The notes: a model not told the origin generated them from the letters alone. A DNA stretch of 51,187 nucleotides from an uncultured Collinsella sp. (GCA_902495155.1 CABUWD010000002.1:1-51187), one strand, 5' to 3'. Positions 15,735 through 24,572 are shown, counted from the first letter of the stretch. A program made the numbers and translations.

Positions 15735-15799
15735 ACAGATATAGTTGACATTGTCTGATATATGCAATATATTTCTGTCATGTTGCAACGGATATCTGT
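15735..15799 (+). promoter_or_regulatory. Promoter and operator-like repeats of the HTH gene
   Basis: TTGACA (15745-15750), a 17-bp spacer and TATATT (15768-15773) form a near-consensus promoter. It is bracketed by inverted ACAGATAT (15735-15742) and ATATCTGT (15792-15799). Between them lie more half-sites (TGTCTGATAT at 15752 and CTGTCA at 15775). The arrangement suggests autoregulation by the HTH protein that follows. Confidence 0.6.
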
Positions 15800-15821
15800 C
15801 CATTACTACGAAAGGAACTCC

Positions 15822-16052
15822 ATGCCGGGCAAAAAGAACCTACGCATGAAGGCGGCGCGCGCGGCGGTTGGCCTTTCGCAAGCTGACTTGGCCGAGGCCG
15901 TGGGCGTTACGCGCCAGACCATCGGTCTTATCGAGGCGGGCGGCTACAACCCCACGCTCAATTTGTGCGTGGCAATCTGTAAGGCGCTGCGCGTTACGTT
16001 GAACGACTTGTTTTGGGAAGACGAAACCGACGCCGAACCTAACGCTCTTTAG
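15822..16052 (+). CDS. Small XRE-type HTH regulator
   Basis: The 76-residue protein from ATG 15822 (behind GAAAGGAAC) is almost entirely one Cro/C1-type domain: LRMKAARAAVGLSQADLAEAV, then TRQTIGLIEAGGYNPTLNLCVAICKAL. This is the single-domain type often paired with an integral membrane protein in Gram-positive bacteria. The gene for such a protein follows after nine bases. The strong promoter bracketed by inverted repeats suggests autorepression. The longer upstream frame to 15762 would include the promoter and is rejected. The signal it responds to is unknown. Confidence 0.85.
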   Translation: MPGKKNLRMKAARAAVGLSQADLAEAVGVTRQTIGLIEAGGYNPTLNLCVAICKALRVTLNDLFWEDETDAEPNAL

Positions 16053-16061
16053 GAGTTCGCT

Positions 16062-16646
16062 ATGAAATTTGAAGATTTAAAACTCGTGCAAAAGTGGCGT
16101 GAATATGCCGGCCCAAAGGATGAGCGCCTGGAGGCTGAGAGCGCGAAGATCTACAAGATTGGTTTCGTGCTGCTATCGTTTGGCATGTTGATGATCTTTT
16201 TCTACCAGTTTATAGCTCGACAGGTTGCGTGGGTTCACAGCGACGCCAGTGAAATGCCGCATGGCTTTGCAACGCCGTTCGAGGCAGCCATGTATTTGTG
16301 GCTCGTTCTCGTGATGTTGATTTGCGCAGGACTGCAAACGCGGAAGGGCTATGTCGATACTAATCGTTTTGGGCAAACCGAGCATCTTCCTGCTGGATAT
16401 TTCCTGCTTGTCAGCGGTCTTAGCGGCGCCGCGTTCGCGCTTGTTGTTGCCGCAATGCGCTGTATCGCTGAGGCGCAGATCGTACCGCTCGAAAGCGTCT
16501 TTTGGTTGGCGAACCTGGCCACGGGCGTGTTCTGCGGCGCGACGATTTTCATAGCCACATTCGCCGCTCTGTGCGCAACGTTTTTCACGGCGAAAAGACG
16601 CCGTGCCAAGCTCGAGGCAGAACTCGACTCCCCTGATGATATCTAA
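16062..16646 (+). CDS. Four-helix membrane protein, partner of the HTH regulator
   Basis: The 194-residue protein has a charged cytoplasmic N-terminus of about 29 residues and four hydrophobic segments, near 30-52, 74-91, 108-131 and 147-175. Its tail is basic then acidic (AKRRRAKLEAELDSPDDI). I do not recognise a catalytic motif. It follows the small HTH gene by nine bases with an AGGAG site, so the two form an operon. In such pairs the membrane protein is usually of unknown function, sometimes acting as a sensor or anti-regulator. A terminator follows immediately. Confidence 0.75.
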   Translation: MKFEDLKLVQKWREYAGPKDERLEAESAKIYKIGFVLLSFGMLMIFFYQFIARQVAWVHSDASEMPHGFATPFEAAMYLWLVLVMLICAGLQTRKGYVDTNRFGQTEHLPAGYFLLVSGLSGAAFALVVAAMRCIAEAQIVPLESVFWLANLATGVFCGATIFIATFAALCATFFTAKRRRAKLEAELDSPDDI

Positions 16647-16651
16647 TGCGT

Positions 16652-16690
16652 AATGGGCTGGCTCTGGGTATCCAGAACCAGCCCATTTTC
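16652..16690 (+). terminator. Rho-independent terminator after the membrane-protein gene
   Basis: AATGGGCTGG (16652-16661) pairs with CCAGCCCATT (16678-16687) and an inner TCTGG/CCAGA continues the stem. TTTT overlaps the end. It also separates this operon from the convergent surface-protein gene. Confidence 0.8.
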
Positions 16691-16736
16691 ATGTTCGATG
16701 AGCCGAGTCGGCGTCTCTCACGAAAGTAACTAGGAG

Positions 16737-17017
16737 CTAGCGAGGCTTATCCAAATTGGCCTCATTGGCGGTGTCTTTTTCGAGCGCCGTGCGGCGGGCG
16801 CTGTAGGCGACGAGGCCGGCGCCTGCCGCGGCGAGTGCTGCGGCGGCTGCCGTAAGGGGAGCGTTGACATCGCCCGTGCCCGCAAGCGCGCCCGCTTTTC
16901 CGGAGCGCTTGTTATTGCCGTGGTCCTTGCCACTGCCGGAGCTGCTTCCGCCCGCGCCGCCGCCCTCGTCAGTACCGCCGCCACTCGAGCCACCATCGCC
17001 GTCTGCTGTCATCGGGG
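16737..17017 (-). pseudogene. Out-of-frame cell-wall-anchor tail of the giant surface protein
   Basis: In the -1 frame relative to the surface-protein gene, the minus strand encodes a Gly/Ser-rich linker (DGDGGSSGGGTDEGGGAGG), then the sortase-type motif LAGTG (16872-16886). A hydrophobic Ala-rich stretch (APLTAAAAALAAAGAGLVAY) and a positively charged tail (ARRTALEKD) follow. This is the classical layout of a sortase anchor. It has no independent signal peptide, and its own first possible start overlaps the preceding gene. Loss of one base in the C4 run at 17017-17014, just before the TGA at 17011-17009, would explain the separation. I therefore read it as the detached C-terminus. Confidence 0.7.
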
Positions 17018-20000
17018 CGTCGTGAAGTCCTGTCGTATCCGCGCTGCCGCATACGCCGACCTGAACTTCTGAGCGCCGCATGCCGCGTCGGGCACATGAA
17101 GCTCGTGCAGCACGGCACCCAGCGCCGAGTTTGCACCCGGTCGAATTTCCTCGAGCGTTACGGGATCGAGCGCCACCAGATTACGCGCCTTTGCATACAG
17201 CGTTACGCGTTTGCCCACTTCGTCGCTCCAACTCTCGGGGATGGCGAAGCTCATGCGAAACTGTGCCGTGCAACCCGGTGCCAGCACGGCGTTGCCGATG
17301 TCGGCTACCAGCGGGTGCATTGCAAAACGTGCGCCCAGCGTCTCGAGCGCGTACTTCACGTGTGCCATGTCGTTGGCCGAAGCGTCCTCGGCAAGCTCTG
17401 GATCGTAGATCGAAGCCATGTGTGCGTTCACTCCGAATCCGATGGATGCGCTGGAGAACGGCTGGCTGGAGCCCTCTCGGTATAGATCAATCGTGCCGGC
17501 GGTCAGCAAGGTGTTGCCGTCGTTTCGCACCGTGACCATGAAGGATTCGCCTGCTGCTCCGGGCACCACCGCGCCCGAGGTAGCGACCGCGCCCGTCGGA
17601 GTGGCACACGCCACCAAGGGCACTTCGATGCCGTGCAGCTCTGCCTCGCTCTTCTCCGCGCTCACAATGTGCGTGGCGAGCGCGGAGAGCATGCCTCCCG
17701 ATGTCAAAAATGTCGTTATCTGATCGGCGGGATGGTCCAGCTCGCACATCACGAACGGCTCCGTGAACAGATCGCCTGCCAAGGTGCTGGCGAAGATGCG
17801 GAAGTGTTTGCCCATCACTGCTACCGGGTTGCCTTCTTCGTCGTAGGTTTGTCCCACCTTGCCATCGGTGTTCTCTACATAGAGCACGCACCTGCCGTTG
17901 TTGCTTACGCTAAACGATGCCGGGCCACAGCCTGCGGCGCCCACGGGCTGCGTTGCAAATGCCGATGCGCCTCGCGTCCAAGTAATATGTTGCAGTTGCT
18001 CGTTGACGGTTGCCAAAAAGCCCGAATGTTGTGGCCACGGCATCGCGCGGGGTACCGTGGCGTCTGGTGACATAACGCCCCAGCCCGCAATGGACTGGCC
18101 GATCACGGCGTACGATGCGCAGCCGCAACCGTCTGCGGTCTCGTACGCAACGGGCACCACCATTTTGCCGTTGATATTCTCGGGCTCGCCCAGCTCGATA
18201 CTCGACGGTGCTTGCGGAAAGCGGAGAACTTGGCGGAACGTCAGGCTGTCGCCCGAAACGTCCGACCATAGGGTAAAGCACTCCAGCGCAACCTCAGCCT
18301 CGCTGCCGAGCGCCTTTTCTGCGGTGGTTCCGCGGCGGTGGAGGTAGGCACCCGACAGGCGCCCGTCGACCAGCGTCTTGCCCACCGTGATACGCGGGCA
18401 CTGCAGGCAATGGTAGCCATCCTCTTGCAGGCGGCCGCGCGAGATGCTGCGCCACGACGTGTGCGACATCACGCGAACTCCGCCGTTGCTTATGCGCAGG
18501 CGCACAACGGACAGTATGCCGGATGTGCTCGCCGCATCGAAAAGGGTGTTGTCGCCGTCGGGGCGCTCGCCCGAGACCAGCAGCACGTAGGCGTCCTGGT
18601 TTCCTCTTCCGTCCGTGTATTCCACCACGTCGAAGTCGTAATCGTATATGCCGTCGCGCTCCACGTCGCCCTCGCCAAACCCAAGGGGAAAGTCCACGGG
18701 CGTGGGGACAGACCACGTGCCGTTTGTTTTTGTATGTACCACCAGTCGCGAGCGGCCATTGTCGCCGTAGCGCACCGAGGCGATACGGAATAGGCACTCC
18801 ACGCCGGCAATCATCGTTAGCTTCATGTGGGCTTCGCTGAGCACGCCGGAAAACAGCACGTTGTCGCTCGAGGGTTTTATGCCGCCGCGATCGTCCTCCG
18901 ACACGCGGGCAGAATTGGCGTTGGGGTCCGCAACGGCGTTCGTCGCCTGCCCGATATAGGTGTACTCATACATCGGCGCGGCATTTTCGTCGTTCTCCAT
19001 CAGCACGTGGACGAAATGTTCGACCTGTCCCGTGTCGTCGCTCTCCGCGTCTGCCTCGAGTTCAATGCACGTGACTGACCGGTCCCAATCGCGCACGACA
19101 GGCACGACGTTTACGGCAGTGGCCTTAACCTCGGCGCGTGCGAGCAGCTCGGCGTTGGTGACGATGGTGGCCGATGCGATAAATTGCGGCACGCCGGCCG
19201 CCTCGATGTTGCCGGGCGTGCCGAAGCAGGCATCCAACGTGTAAGGCGTATCTCCGCCCAATGCGAGCTCAGAGCGCTGGAGCACATACTGGTTGCCATT
19301 GTTCACCGACATATTCCACGAATCGAGGAGTGTAGGCCACGACCCCGACCAAGCCTTGGTGGTCCACTTGAACATTACGAATTGGAGTATCACATCGACA
19401 TCGACGTCTGCACCTACGCGCAGTCGCGGAAGCTGGTGTCCATCTGCCTTCTCGTACCCAATGAACAGCGTGAGGGATGCGGCGCCGCGCACGGCAGACG
19501 AAGCGACGCCTGCAACGCCGGCGCCAAAGGTGACGGCAAGCCCGATCTGGATGGTGAACGAGCCCGACGTGTTTGAATAGTCGAGCGAAATGTTTTTAAA
19601 AAACGCCGCGCCGCTGCCGTGCGTGTGGGCACCCACGGCGAGCGCCAGCTTCGCCAGCACCCAGGGGTTGACGTTTAGGAAAAACGGCACCGGTCCTAGG
19701 GTAAACTGCTCGGTCCAATTGAGGTCGGTTCTTACCTGGAAGAGGGCCTTAATATTGCCGTATGCGGGGTCGTTGTTGTTACCCCAGGTTTTGCCCACCC
19801 AATCGTAGGCGAGCGAGCCGTACAGCTGCGTGGCGATATCCATCGTAAATAGCAGCGTGCAGTGGTGGCGAAGCAGCTTAGTGTTCCTTGGATCGGTGCC
19901 CGAACCGGCACTCATACTCTTGTACTGATTCCACTTCCCCTCCATCTCGTCGAGGTAGCGGTTTGCCTGCTTGGCACCCGACTCGCGCGGTGACTTCTTC

Positions 20001-21103
20001 CAGTACTCCGGATCCGGATTGCCCGAATCGTTCATGTAGCCGACCGGTTTGTATCCTCCGCCAAACAGTACGTACCCGGCAAACGAGAAATCGAACAAAA
20101 TGGGGAACGAAGGCATCCAGCACGTGAACTTATTGCCGCCGATGCCGGGAAACGCCGCTGGGAAATCAAACGGAGTGACCTCTTGGTCCATGGTGGTGGG
20201 GACGATAGTGGTCGAGCCCGATTCCGCCTTTGCGGCCGGCGCGGTGACAACGGCCATGGGGGAGGAGAGTGTATAGGTCTTGCCCTGGTAGTCGAGGACA
20301 AAGCGCAACTTGCATCCTTCCTCCAGAAGGCCCGAAGCTGCATCGAGGAACGTGTCTTCGAGCGTGAACGTCGCCAGATTATCCGCGCCCGATGCGCTGG
20401 CCTTGACTTGGCCAATCTGCGTGACGGTTTCGGGTGAGCTGCCCGCGGCGGGCACTACTTTGTTGATGCGCAGCGTTGCCTGTCCACCCTGTGGCAGATG
20501 CGCCTGCACGGTAAAGGCGTGCGTATCAGGCTGTTCGTTTGCCGTGTCGTCCTTTGGCAATGCCATGAACGTGGCTTCAGCGTACTGGATGTCCCATTCG
20601 TCGAATGTGAGCTGGCGGAAGTACGGCTTGCCGTCGGAAAGCGGACGTGTGGGCGCGGTTATGGCGGTGCCGCCCTGGATACGCGCAAGGGGAATCTCGA
20701 CATCACGGTAGCCCACCATGCTAATGGAGATGCCGCCGTTAAAGTCGTACGCGTCGAGAAGCGTCGCCTCGTCCACGTAGCCTTCCGAAAGCGGAGCGAC
20801 CTCAAAGATGGCCGTGCCCTCGTCGTCGGTCGTGGCGGTGAGCTGCTTGCCCGCGGCATAACGCGACGCGAGCGTGACCTGGGCACCCATGATGGGCGTA
20901 TTCTTGTTGGCGACGTCGACCACGACCACACCAAACATGGTGCGCGAGAGAACGAGCACCTTGAAGGGGTCTTTTTCGTCGGCATAGGCTTCGGTGGGCG
21001 CGAACGGCAATATGAAGGCGTTTGCGCTTCCCGGCACGCGCGGCAACATAATGCTCGCCAGCGAGGACGCTCCGGCAACAAGTAGCGAACGGCGATCAAG
21101 CAT
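17009..21103 (-). CDS. Giant exported surface protein, anchor lost by frameshift
   Basis: From ATG 21103 the frame encodes 1364 residues; the longer frame to 21481 overlaps the LuxR gene and has no ribosome site. The N-terminus MLDRRSLLVAGASSLASIML has twin Arg followed by a hydrophobic stretch and Ala-rich cleavage region, so Tat export is likely. Residues 45-115 resemble a carboxypeptidase-regulatory/Ig-like domain (VVVVDVANKNTPIMGAQVTL...TDDEGTAIF). The middle is beta-rich and unclassified. The region near 1150-1250 looks like a DUF11-type beta-sandwich (FMVTVRNDGNTLLTAGTIDL). No enzyme motif was recognised. The stop at 17009 precedes an LAGTG anchor in the -1 frame. A LuxR regulator lies 155 bp upstream. 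An adhesin or surface-layer role is inference. Confidence 0.75.
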   Translation of the reverse strand: MLDRRSLLVAGASSLASIMLPRVPGSANAFILPFAPTEAYADEKDPFKVLVLSRTMFGVVVVDVANKNTPIMGAQVTLASRYAAGKQLTATTDDEGTAIFEVAPLSEGYVDEATLLDAYDFNGGISISMVGYRDVEIPLARIQGGTAITAPTRPLSDGKPYFRQLTFDEWDIQYAEATFMALPKDDTANEQPDTHAFTVQAHLPQGGQATLRINKVVPAAGSSPETVTQIGQVKASASGADNLATFTLEDTFLDAASGLLEEGCKLRFVLDYQGKTYTLSSPMAVVTAPAAKAESGSTTIVPTTMDQEVTPFDFPAAFPGIGGNKFTCWMPSFPILFDFSFAGYVLFGGGYKPVGYMNDSGNPDPEYWKKSPRESGAKQANRYLDEMEGKWNQYKSMSAGSGTDPRNTKLLRHHCTLLFTMDIATQLYGSLAYDWVGKTWGNNNDPAYGNIKALFQVRTDLNWTEQFTLGPVPFFLNVNPWVLAKLALAVGAHTHGSGAAFFKNISLDYSNTSGSFTIQIGLAVTFGAGVAGVASSAVRGAASLTLFIGYEKADGHQLPRLRVGADVDVDVILQFVMFKWTTKAWSGSWPTLLDSWNMSVNNGNQYVLQRSELALGGDTPYTLDACFGTPGNIEAAGVPQFIASATIVTNAELLARAEVKATAVNVVPVVRDWDRSVTCIELEADAESDDTGQVEHFVHVLMENDENAAPMYEYTYIGQATNAVADPNANSARVSEDDRGGIKPSSDNVLFSGVLSEAHMKLTMIAGVECLFRIASVRYGDNGRSRLVVHTKTNGTWSVPTPVDFPLGFGEGDVERDGIYDYDFDVVEYTDGRGNQDAYVLLVSGERPDGDNTLFDAASTSGILSVVRLRISNGGVRVMSHTSWRSISRGRLQEDGYHCLQCPRITVGKTLVDGRLSGAYLHRRGTTAEKALGSEAEVALECFTLWSDVSGDSLTFRQVLRFPQAPSSIELGEPENINGKMVVPVAYETADGCGCASYAVIGQSIAGWGVMSPDATVPRAMPWPQHSGFLATVNEQLQHITWTRGASAFATQPVGAAGCGPASFSVSNNGRCVLYVENTDGKVGQTYDEEGNPVAVMGKHFRIFASTLAGDLFTEPFVMCELDHPADQITTFLTSGGMLSALATHIVSAEKSEAELHGIEVPLVACATPTGAVATSGAVVPGAAGESFMVTVRNDGNTLLTAGTIDLYREGSSQPFSSASIGFGVNAHMASIYDPELAEDASANDMAHVKYALETLGARFAMHPLVADIGNAVLAPGCTAQFRMSFAIPESWSDEVGKRVTLYAKARNLVALDPVTLEEIRPGANSALGAVLHELHVPDAACGAQKFRSAYAAARIRQDFTTPR

Positions 21104-21258
21104 TTTGGGCTCCCATCCCGCAAATATCGGAGGAAATAATCCAATTTTGCGAGAAGGTGCCCCGTGGTGGTAGTGCCGTTCAAGGGTCAAAATGTCCAAT
21201 TTGATCGAGCGAAGCGCCGGGTTCCGGAACGCGTTCGATGCGCTTGGCAGCCCGGTCG

Positions 21259-22263
21259 CTAACGCAACATATGCGCGACCAGCTCCGCGCGCGTGCCGAT
21301 GCCAAGCTTTGCGTATACGCCGGATAGGCGGTTTTTGACGGTGCCCGGCGATACTCCCATATGGCGTGCGATTTCGGCGTTGGTCCACCCACGGCAGGCG
21401 AGCATGGCCATGGTGAACTCCGTGGTCGTTAGATCGTCGGCCACGTCCTCGCCCGAATCGGGGTTGTGGATGCGCCGCCAACCGTAGCTGAATCGATACG
21501 TGATCTCGATGATGTGAGCGAAGTCGTCAGGGTATTGCGTTTTTAGGCACGCCTCGATGAGTCCCTGTAAAAGGCCGTGATGCTCGCCAATGAGCTCGAT
21601 AAGGCCGTCGGGACGCGCAATGTTCCAAGCGGTTCCGAAGTGTGCCTTTGCGGCGTCGACGTCTTTGAGACTCATGCATGCCATAGAAGCTGCCAAGTGC
21701 AGGAACAGCTCCGAGATGGGATAACTTCCCTGTTTCATGATCAGGGCGTTTTCCGCCATACCCAGACTGCGGCCATATTCGCCGCGCAGATACAAGGCGT
21801 GTGCCATCACGTAGCTGGCGAACAGGCGCAGGCCTTCGGGCAGATGCGCCGCAAGCGGATAAAACTCTTCGGCGGAATACGGGGAAGGCAAGTGCAGCAG
21901 GACGCTCGCGGCGGAGGCGAACAGGATATGCGTGGCGTGGACGGCGGGCGATTCCTCGTCAGTCGGCGTATCGAGGATGCCCGCGAGGCAACGGCGGGCA
22001 TCGGCGATGCGGTTGAGCGACAGGCTGGCATATCTGCAGATGAAGCATGCAGAATAGCGCAGCGCGGGATCGGTGGCGTCAAGATAGGGGCGTGCCGTCT
22101 CAGCAGCGAGGGTGGCCTGCCCGCGAAAGTACAGCGCTTCTGCCGTGGCGATGGCGCGCGAATCGGGGTCGGAAATGCTTGCAACCGCAGCGTCAATCTG
22201 CCCCGGCACAAAGGCGGTGCACATCAACGGCATGGGAACGCGTGGGTAGCCATCGCAGTCCAT
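21259..22263 (-). CDS. LuxR-type HTH regulator with helical-repeat sensor region
   Basis: I start it at ATG 22263 (MDCDGYPRVPMPLM), preceded by GGGAG; the frame extends further to 22389 without a good site. Of 334 residues the first 250 are Ala/Leu-rich helical pairs resembling TPR repeats (ARPYLDATDPALRYSACFIC and similar). The C-terminal 65 residues form a LuxR HTH (LTTTEFTMAMLACRGWTNAEIARHM, then VSPGTVKNRLSGVYAKLGI). There is no receiver or MalT-type ATPase domain. Stand-alone regulators of this kind are abundant in Coriobacteriia, often next to surface or transport genes. It most likely controls the surface-protein gene just downstream on the same strand. Confidence 0.8.
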   Translation of the reverse strand: MDCDGYPRVPMPLMCTAFVPGQIDAAVASISDPDSRAIATAEALYFRGQATLAAETARPYLDATDPALRYSACFICRYASLSLNRIADARRCLAGILDTPTDEESPAVHATHILFASAASVLLHLPSPYSAEEFYPLAAHLPEGLRLFASYVMAHALYLRGEYGRSLGMAENALIMKQGSYPISELFLHLAASMACMSLKDVDAAKAHFGTAWNIARPDGLIELIGEHHGLLQGLIEACLKTQYPDDFAHIIEITYRFSYGWRRIHNPDSGEDVADDLTTTEFTMAMLACRGWTNAEIARHMGVSPGTVKNRLSGVYAKLGIGTRAELVAHMLR

Positions 22264-22387
22264 CTTCCATCTCCCAACAGCTGGCAACAATAGCAGCAAT
22301 TGTACTCCTGTTGCTCGGGACTGGAATTTGTGGGTATCGCCTACGATTGTGCCGAACGTATAAAGGGAGGTCCCCGGCATCTGCCGC

Positions 22388-22438
22388 ATGTGCTACGACC
22401 TTACGCCCAAGCCCGTCGGCACGGTCGAGTGGGAGTAA
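22388..22438 (+). other. Tiny open frame of 16 codons, status unclear
   Basis: In the 249-bp gap between the LuxR and kinase genes, ATG 22388 opens MCYDLTPKPVGTVEWE with a TAA at 22436. A GGGAGG lies 18 bases upstream, too far for a normal start, and a rightward terminator follows at 22478. The composition looks more protein-like than random, but no family is recognised. It may be a small transcript or a relic. Confidence 0.2.
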
Positions 22439-22477
22439 GCTTCTACTCTTTTGGGCGAATTGCATTGACGGAGAGGA

Positions 22478-22516
22478 GGTCCCGCGCAAACGTGTGCGGG
22501 ACCCCTTTCGTTTTAC
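22478..22516 (+). terminator. Rightward terminator-like hairpin before the kinase 3' end
   Basis: GGTCCCGC (22478-22485) pairs with GCGGGACC (22496-22503), and CCTTTCGTTTT follows. The T-rich side is on the plus strand although both neighbouring genes are on the minus strand, which hints at a short plus-strand transcript from the gap. Confidence 0.5.
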
Positions 22517-23664
22517 TGTTCGGTTAACGCTGCAGATTTCTTTGGAAGGCTTACGAGCATGGTGGTCCCGTTCTCGGAACTTGCTTCGACCTCTACCGTG
22601 CCACCGTGAAGCGCTGCAATCTCCCAAACAAGCGCTAGTCCGAGTCCTGCGCCGCCGTATGCCCTGCTGCGGGATTTGTCTAGACGAAAGAACGGCTGGA
22701 AGATGCTCTCTCGGTACTGCTTGGGTATTCCCGGGCCCTCATCTTTGACTCGCAGGAGCACGTGGCTGTCGCTGCCGCTGATGGAGACATTGACAGTCGA
22801 GCCGGAGCGGCTGTAACGGATGGCGTTTTCGACCAGGTTGAACACCAGCCGATAGAGGAGCGCATCGTTCCCGATTACTAAAGCATCTCCAGCACAATTG
22901 AGGGCTATGCCCTTATTCTCGGCAAGTGGCGCAAGGTCGGTGAGGACCTCTTCGGACAAGGGACCGAGTTCAACATCGTCCTCGCAAGGAACGCTGCGGA
23001 GCTCACTCATCTCGAGTAATACCTTGGTCATTCGAGACATGCGCTCGGTTTGTTCTTGTAGCAGGCCGAGCAGCTCGGCTGTTTCGGGTTGCAAACCGGA
23101 GTGCTCGGAGATGAAAAGTTCAATCTGTGCTTGCATAAGGGCGAGCGGGGTGCGCAGCTCGTGTGCGGCGTTGCCGGTAAACTGACGCTGCGCAGAGAAC
23201 CCTTCGCCAAGACGGGCGATCATGCCGTTGAAAGAGGCGCTGCATCGCTGTAGCTCGGTGGGCACATCTTCACTGAGTCTGATTTCGCTTAGGTTGTCAG
23301 GCTGCACACGCTCAACCTGGGCTGCAAAAGCCCGTAGCGGTTTGAGTGCACGGCCGCTCACAAAGTATGCCAGCACGCCGCCAAGGAGTGTGACTCCAGC
23401 CGTGATGCACCAGGTTGTCGTGCCAAAAGACTCTTGCGCGTCGTTTACGACGATCGTGACCTTGTCATCGGGGGTCGCTTTCGTTGGGTCGAACGCCTGG
23501 GGCGAATCTTCGCCGGTTGCGTTAAAGGCCGAGATGTTACTGCCGATGGCATCCATGTAGCGTATGCCCGTATAGCCGACCAGGCAGTTCGTCAGCACGC
23601 ACGCCGCACACGTCAGCAGCGCCGTCATAATCGTTATGCGCCATTGCAGAGAAAGCCTTTTCAT
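22513..23664 (-). CDS. Membrane sensor histidine kinase
   Basis: The 383-residue protein has two membrane helices (about 9-31 and 84-104) flanking a short outer loop of about 50 residues. A HAMP linker follows (RALKPLRAFAAQVERVQ). The phosphoacceptor is His168 in AAHELRTPL, then come the N box (Asn280, LVENAIRYS), DEGPGIP and GGAGLGLAL. Its ATG overlaps the response-regulator stop by four bases (ATGA), so the two are translationally coupled. The small sensor loop suggests sensing of the membrane or a simple ligand. It is the downstream gene of a pair divergent from the redox operon at 24426. Confidence 0.9.
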   Translation of the reverse strand: MKRLSLQWRITIMTALLTCAACVLTNCLVGYTGIRYMDAIGSNISAFNATGEDSPQAFDPTKATPDDKVTIVVNDAQESFGTTTWCITAGVTLLGGVLAYFVSGRALKPLRAFAAQVERVQPDNLSEIRLSEDVPTELQRCSASFNGMIARLGEGFSAQRQFTGNAAHELRTPLALMQAQIELFISEHSGLQPETAELLGLLQEQTERMSRMTKVLLEMSELRSVPCEDDVELGPLSEEVLTDLAPLAENKGIALNCAGDALVIGNDALLYRLVFNLVENAIRYSRSGSTVNVSISGSDSHVLLRVKDEGPGIPKQYRESIFQPFFRLDKSRSRAYGGAGLGLALVWEIAALHGGTVEVEASSENGTTMLVSLPKKSAALTEQ

Positions 23665-24335
23665 TCGCTATCCTCCATGACGTAGCCCTCTCCAATCCGA
23701 TTGCGAATCGGGTCGTATCCCAAAGCGCTGCGTAGCTTTTTGCGGAGTGACGAGATATGAACGCGGGTTGCGTTGCTAAAGCTGTTCACGCTGCTATCCC
23801 AAACGTGCTCGATAAGCTCCTCTTGACTTACCGGACGTCCCTGATTAAGCATCAGGTATTCCATGATTCCCGTTTCCTTGCGCGTAAGAGACAAAGCCTC
23901 GCTGTTCACGGAAGCGATGCGCGCTTTGGTGTCAAAGCGGAGCTTTCCGCAGGTTAAAACTATGTCGCTTTGCGTAAAGCGCCTGAGGGTAAGGCTGCGG
24001 ATCCTTGCCGCAAGCTCGTCCAGATGAAACGGCTTGGTGAGGTAATCGTTGGCGCCGGCATCGAGTCCGGCGACTTTATCGGATACTTCGCCGCGTGCGG
24101 ACAGAATCAGTACCTTAGTCTCGCAGTCAGTTTTCCTAAGTTCCCTGAGTACGGTCATGCCGTCGATGCGGGGAAGGTTGAGGTCGAGTACCACGAGGTC
24201 GAAGGCCTCAACGTCCAGTAGGTCGAGCGCCTCCTGTCCGTCGTGACAGCAGTCGACACTGTACGCCAAGTTCCGCAAGCTGCGCGCGATTGCGTCACAC
24301 AGCGCCCGCTCGTCCTCGACGATCAAAATACGCAT
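23661..24335 (-). CDS. OmpR-family response regulator
   Basis: The 224-residue protein from ATG 24335 has a receiver domain with the acidic pair Glu7/Asp8, phospho-acceptor Asp51 (LDLNLP) and the conserved Lys in LTKPFHLDEL. It is followed by a winged-helix DNA-binding domain (LTRKETGIMEYLMLNQGRPV, then VRVHISSLRKKL-like RVHISSLRKKLRSALG). It partners the overlapping kinase. Its start is 90 bp from the divergent CxxC-protein/ferredoxin/TlpA operon, which it probably regulates. A six-codon-longer start at 24353 has no better ribosome site. Confidence 0.9.
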   Translation of the reverse strand: MRILIVEDERALCDAIARSLRNLAYSVDCCHDGQEALDLLDVEAFDLVVLDLNLPRIDGMTVLRELRKTDCETKVLILSARGEVSDKVAGLDAGANDYLTKPFHLDELAARIRSLTLRRFTQSDIVLTCGKLRFDTKARIASVNSEALSLTRKETGIMEYLMLNQGRPVSQEELIEHVWDSSVNSFSNATRVHISSLRKKLRSALGYDPIRNRIGEGYVMEDSE

Positions 24336-24425
24336 AACAGTCTCCTTGCACATTTCAAATCGCGCTTAACACGGATTTTATAGCCGATATGGTCCAATGG
24401 TCGCGTAACGAAAGGAGTGGTCAGG

Positions 24426-24572
24426 TTGTTCAAAGCGGTAAAACCCGTGGTACAGGTCGCTTTGTTGATCGTCGGAATTGCCATGGTGTGCTTTGGCGTT
24501 GTGCGTGGCGAGGCGGATGCCGTGCTGGCCAAAGCGATTAGGCTGTGCTTGGAGTGTATCGGAATTGGATAA
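24426..24572 (+). CDS. CD1871A-like CxxC mini-protein
   Basis: A TTG start at 24426, behind AAAGGAG, gives a 48-residue peptide. It has one hydrophobic helix (VVQVALLIVGIAMVCFGVV), a short RGEADAVLAKAI segment and the terminal motif LCLECIGIG. I recognise this ending from small CD1871A-type CxxC proteins that precede a 4Fe-4S membrane protein and a thioredoxin-like lipoprotein in clostridia and relatives. The CxxC at the membrane face could pass electrons or disulfides between its neighbours. The next gene begins inside its last codons. It is too short for usual gene callers and its start codon is non-standard. Confidence 0.75.
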   Translation: MFKAVKPVVQVALLIVGIAMVCFGVVRGEADAVLAKAIRLCLECIGIG

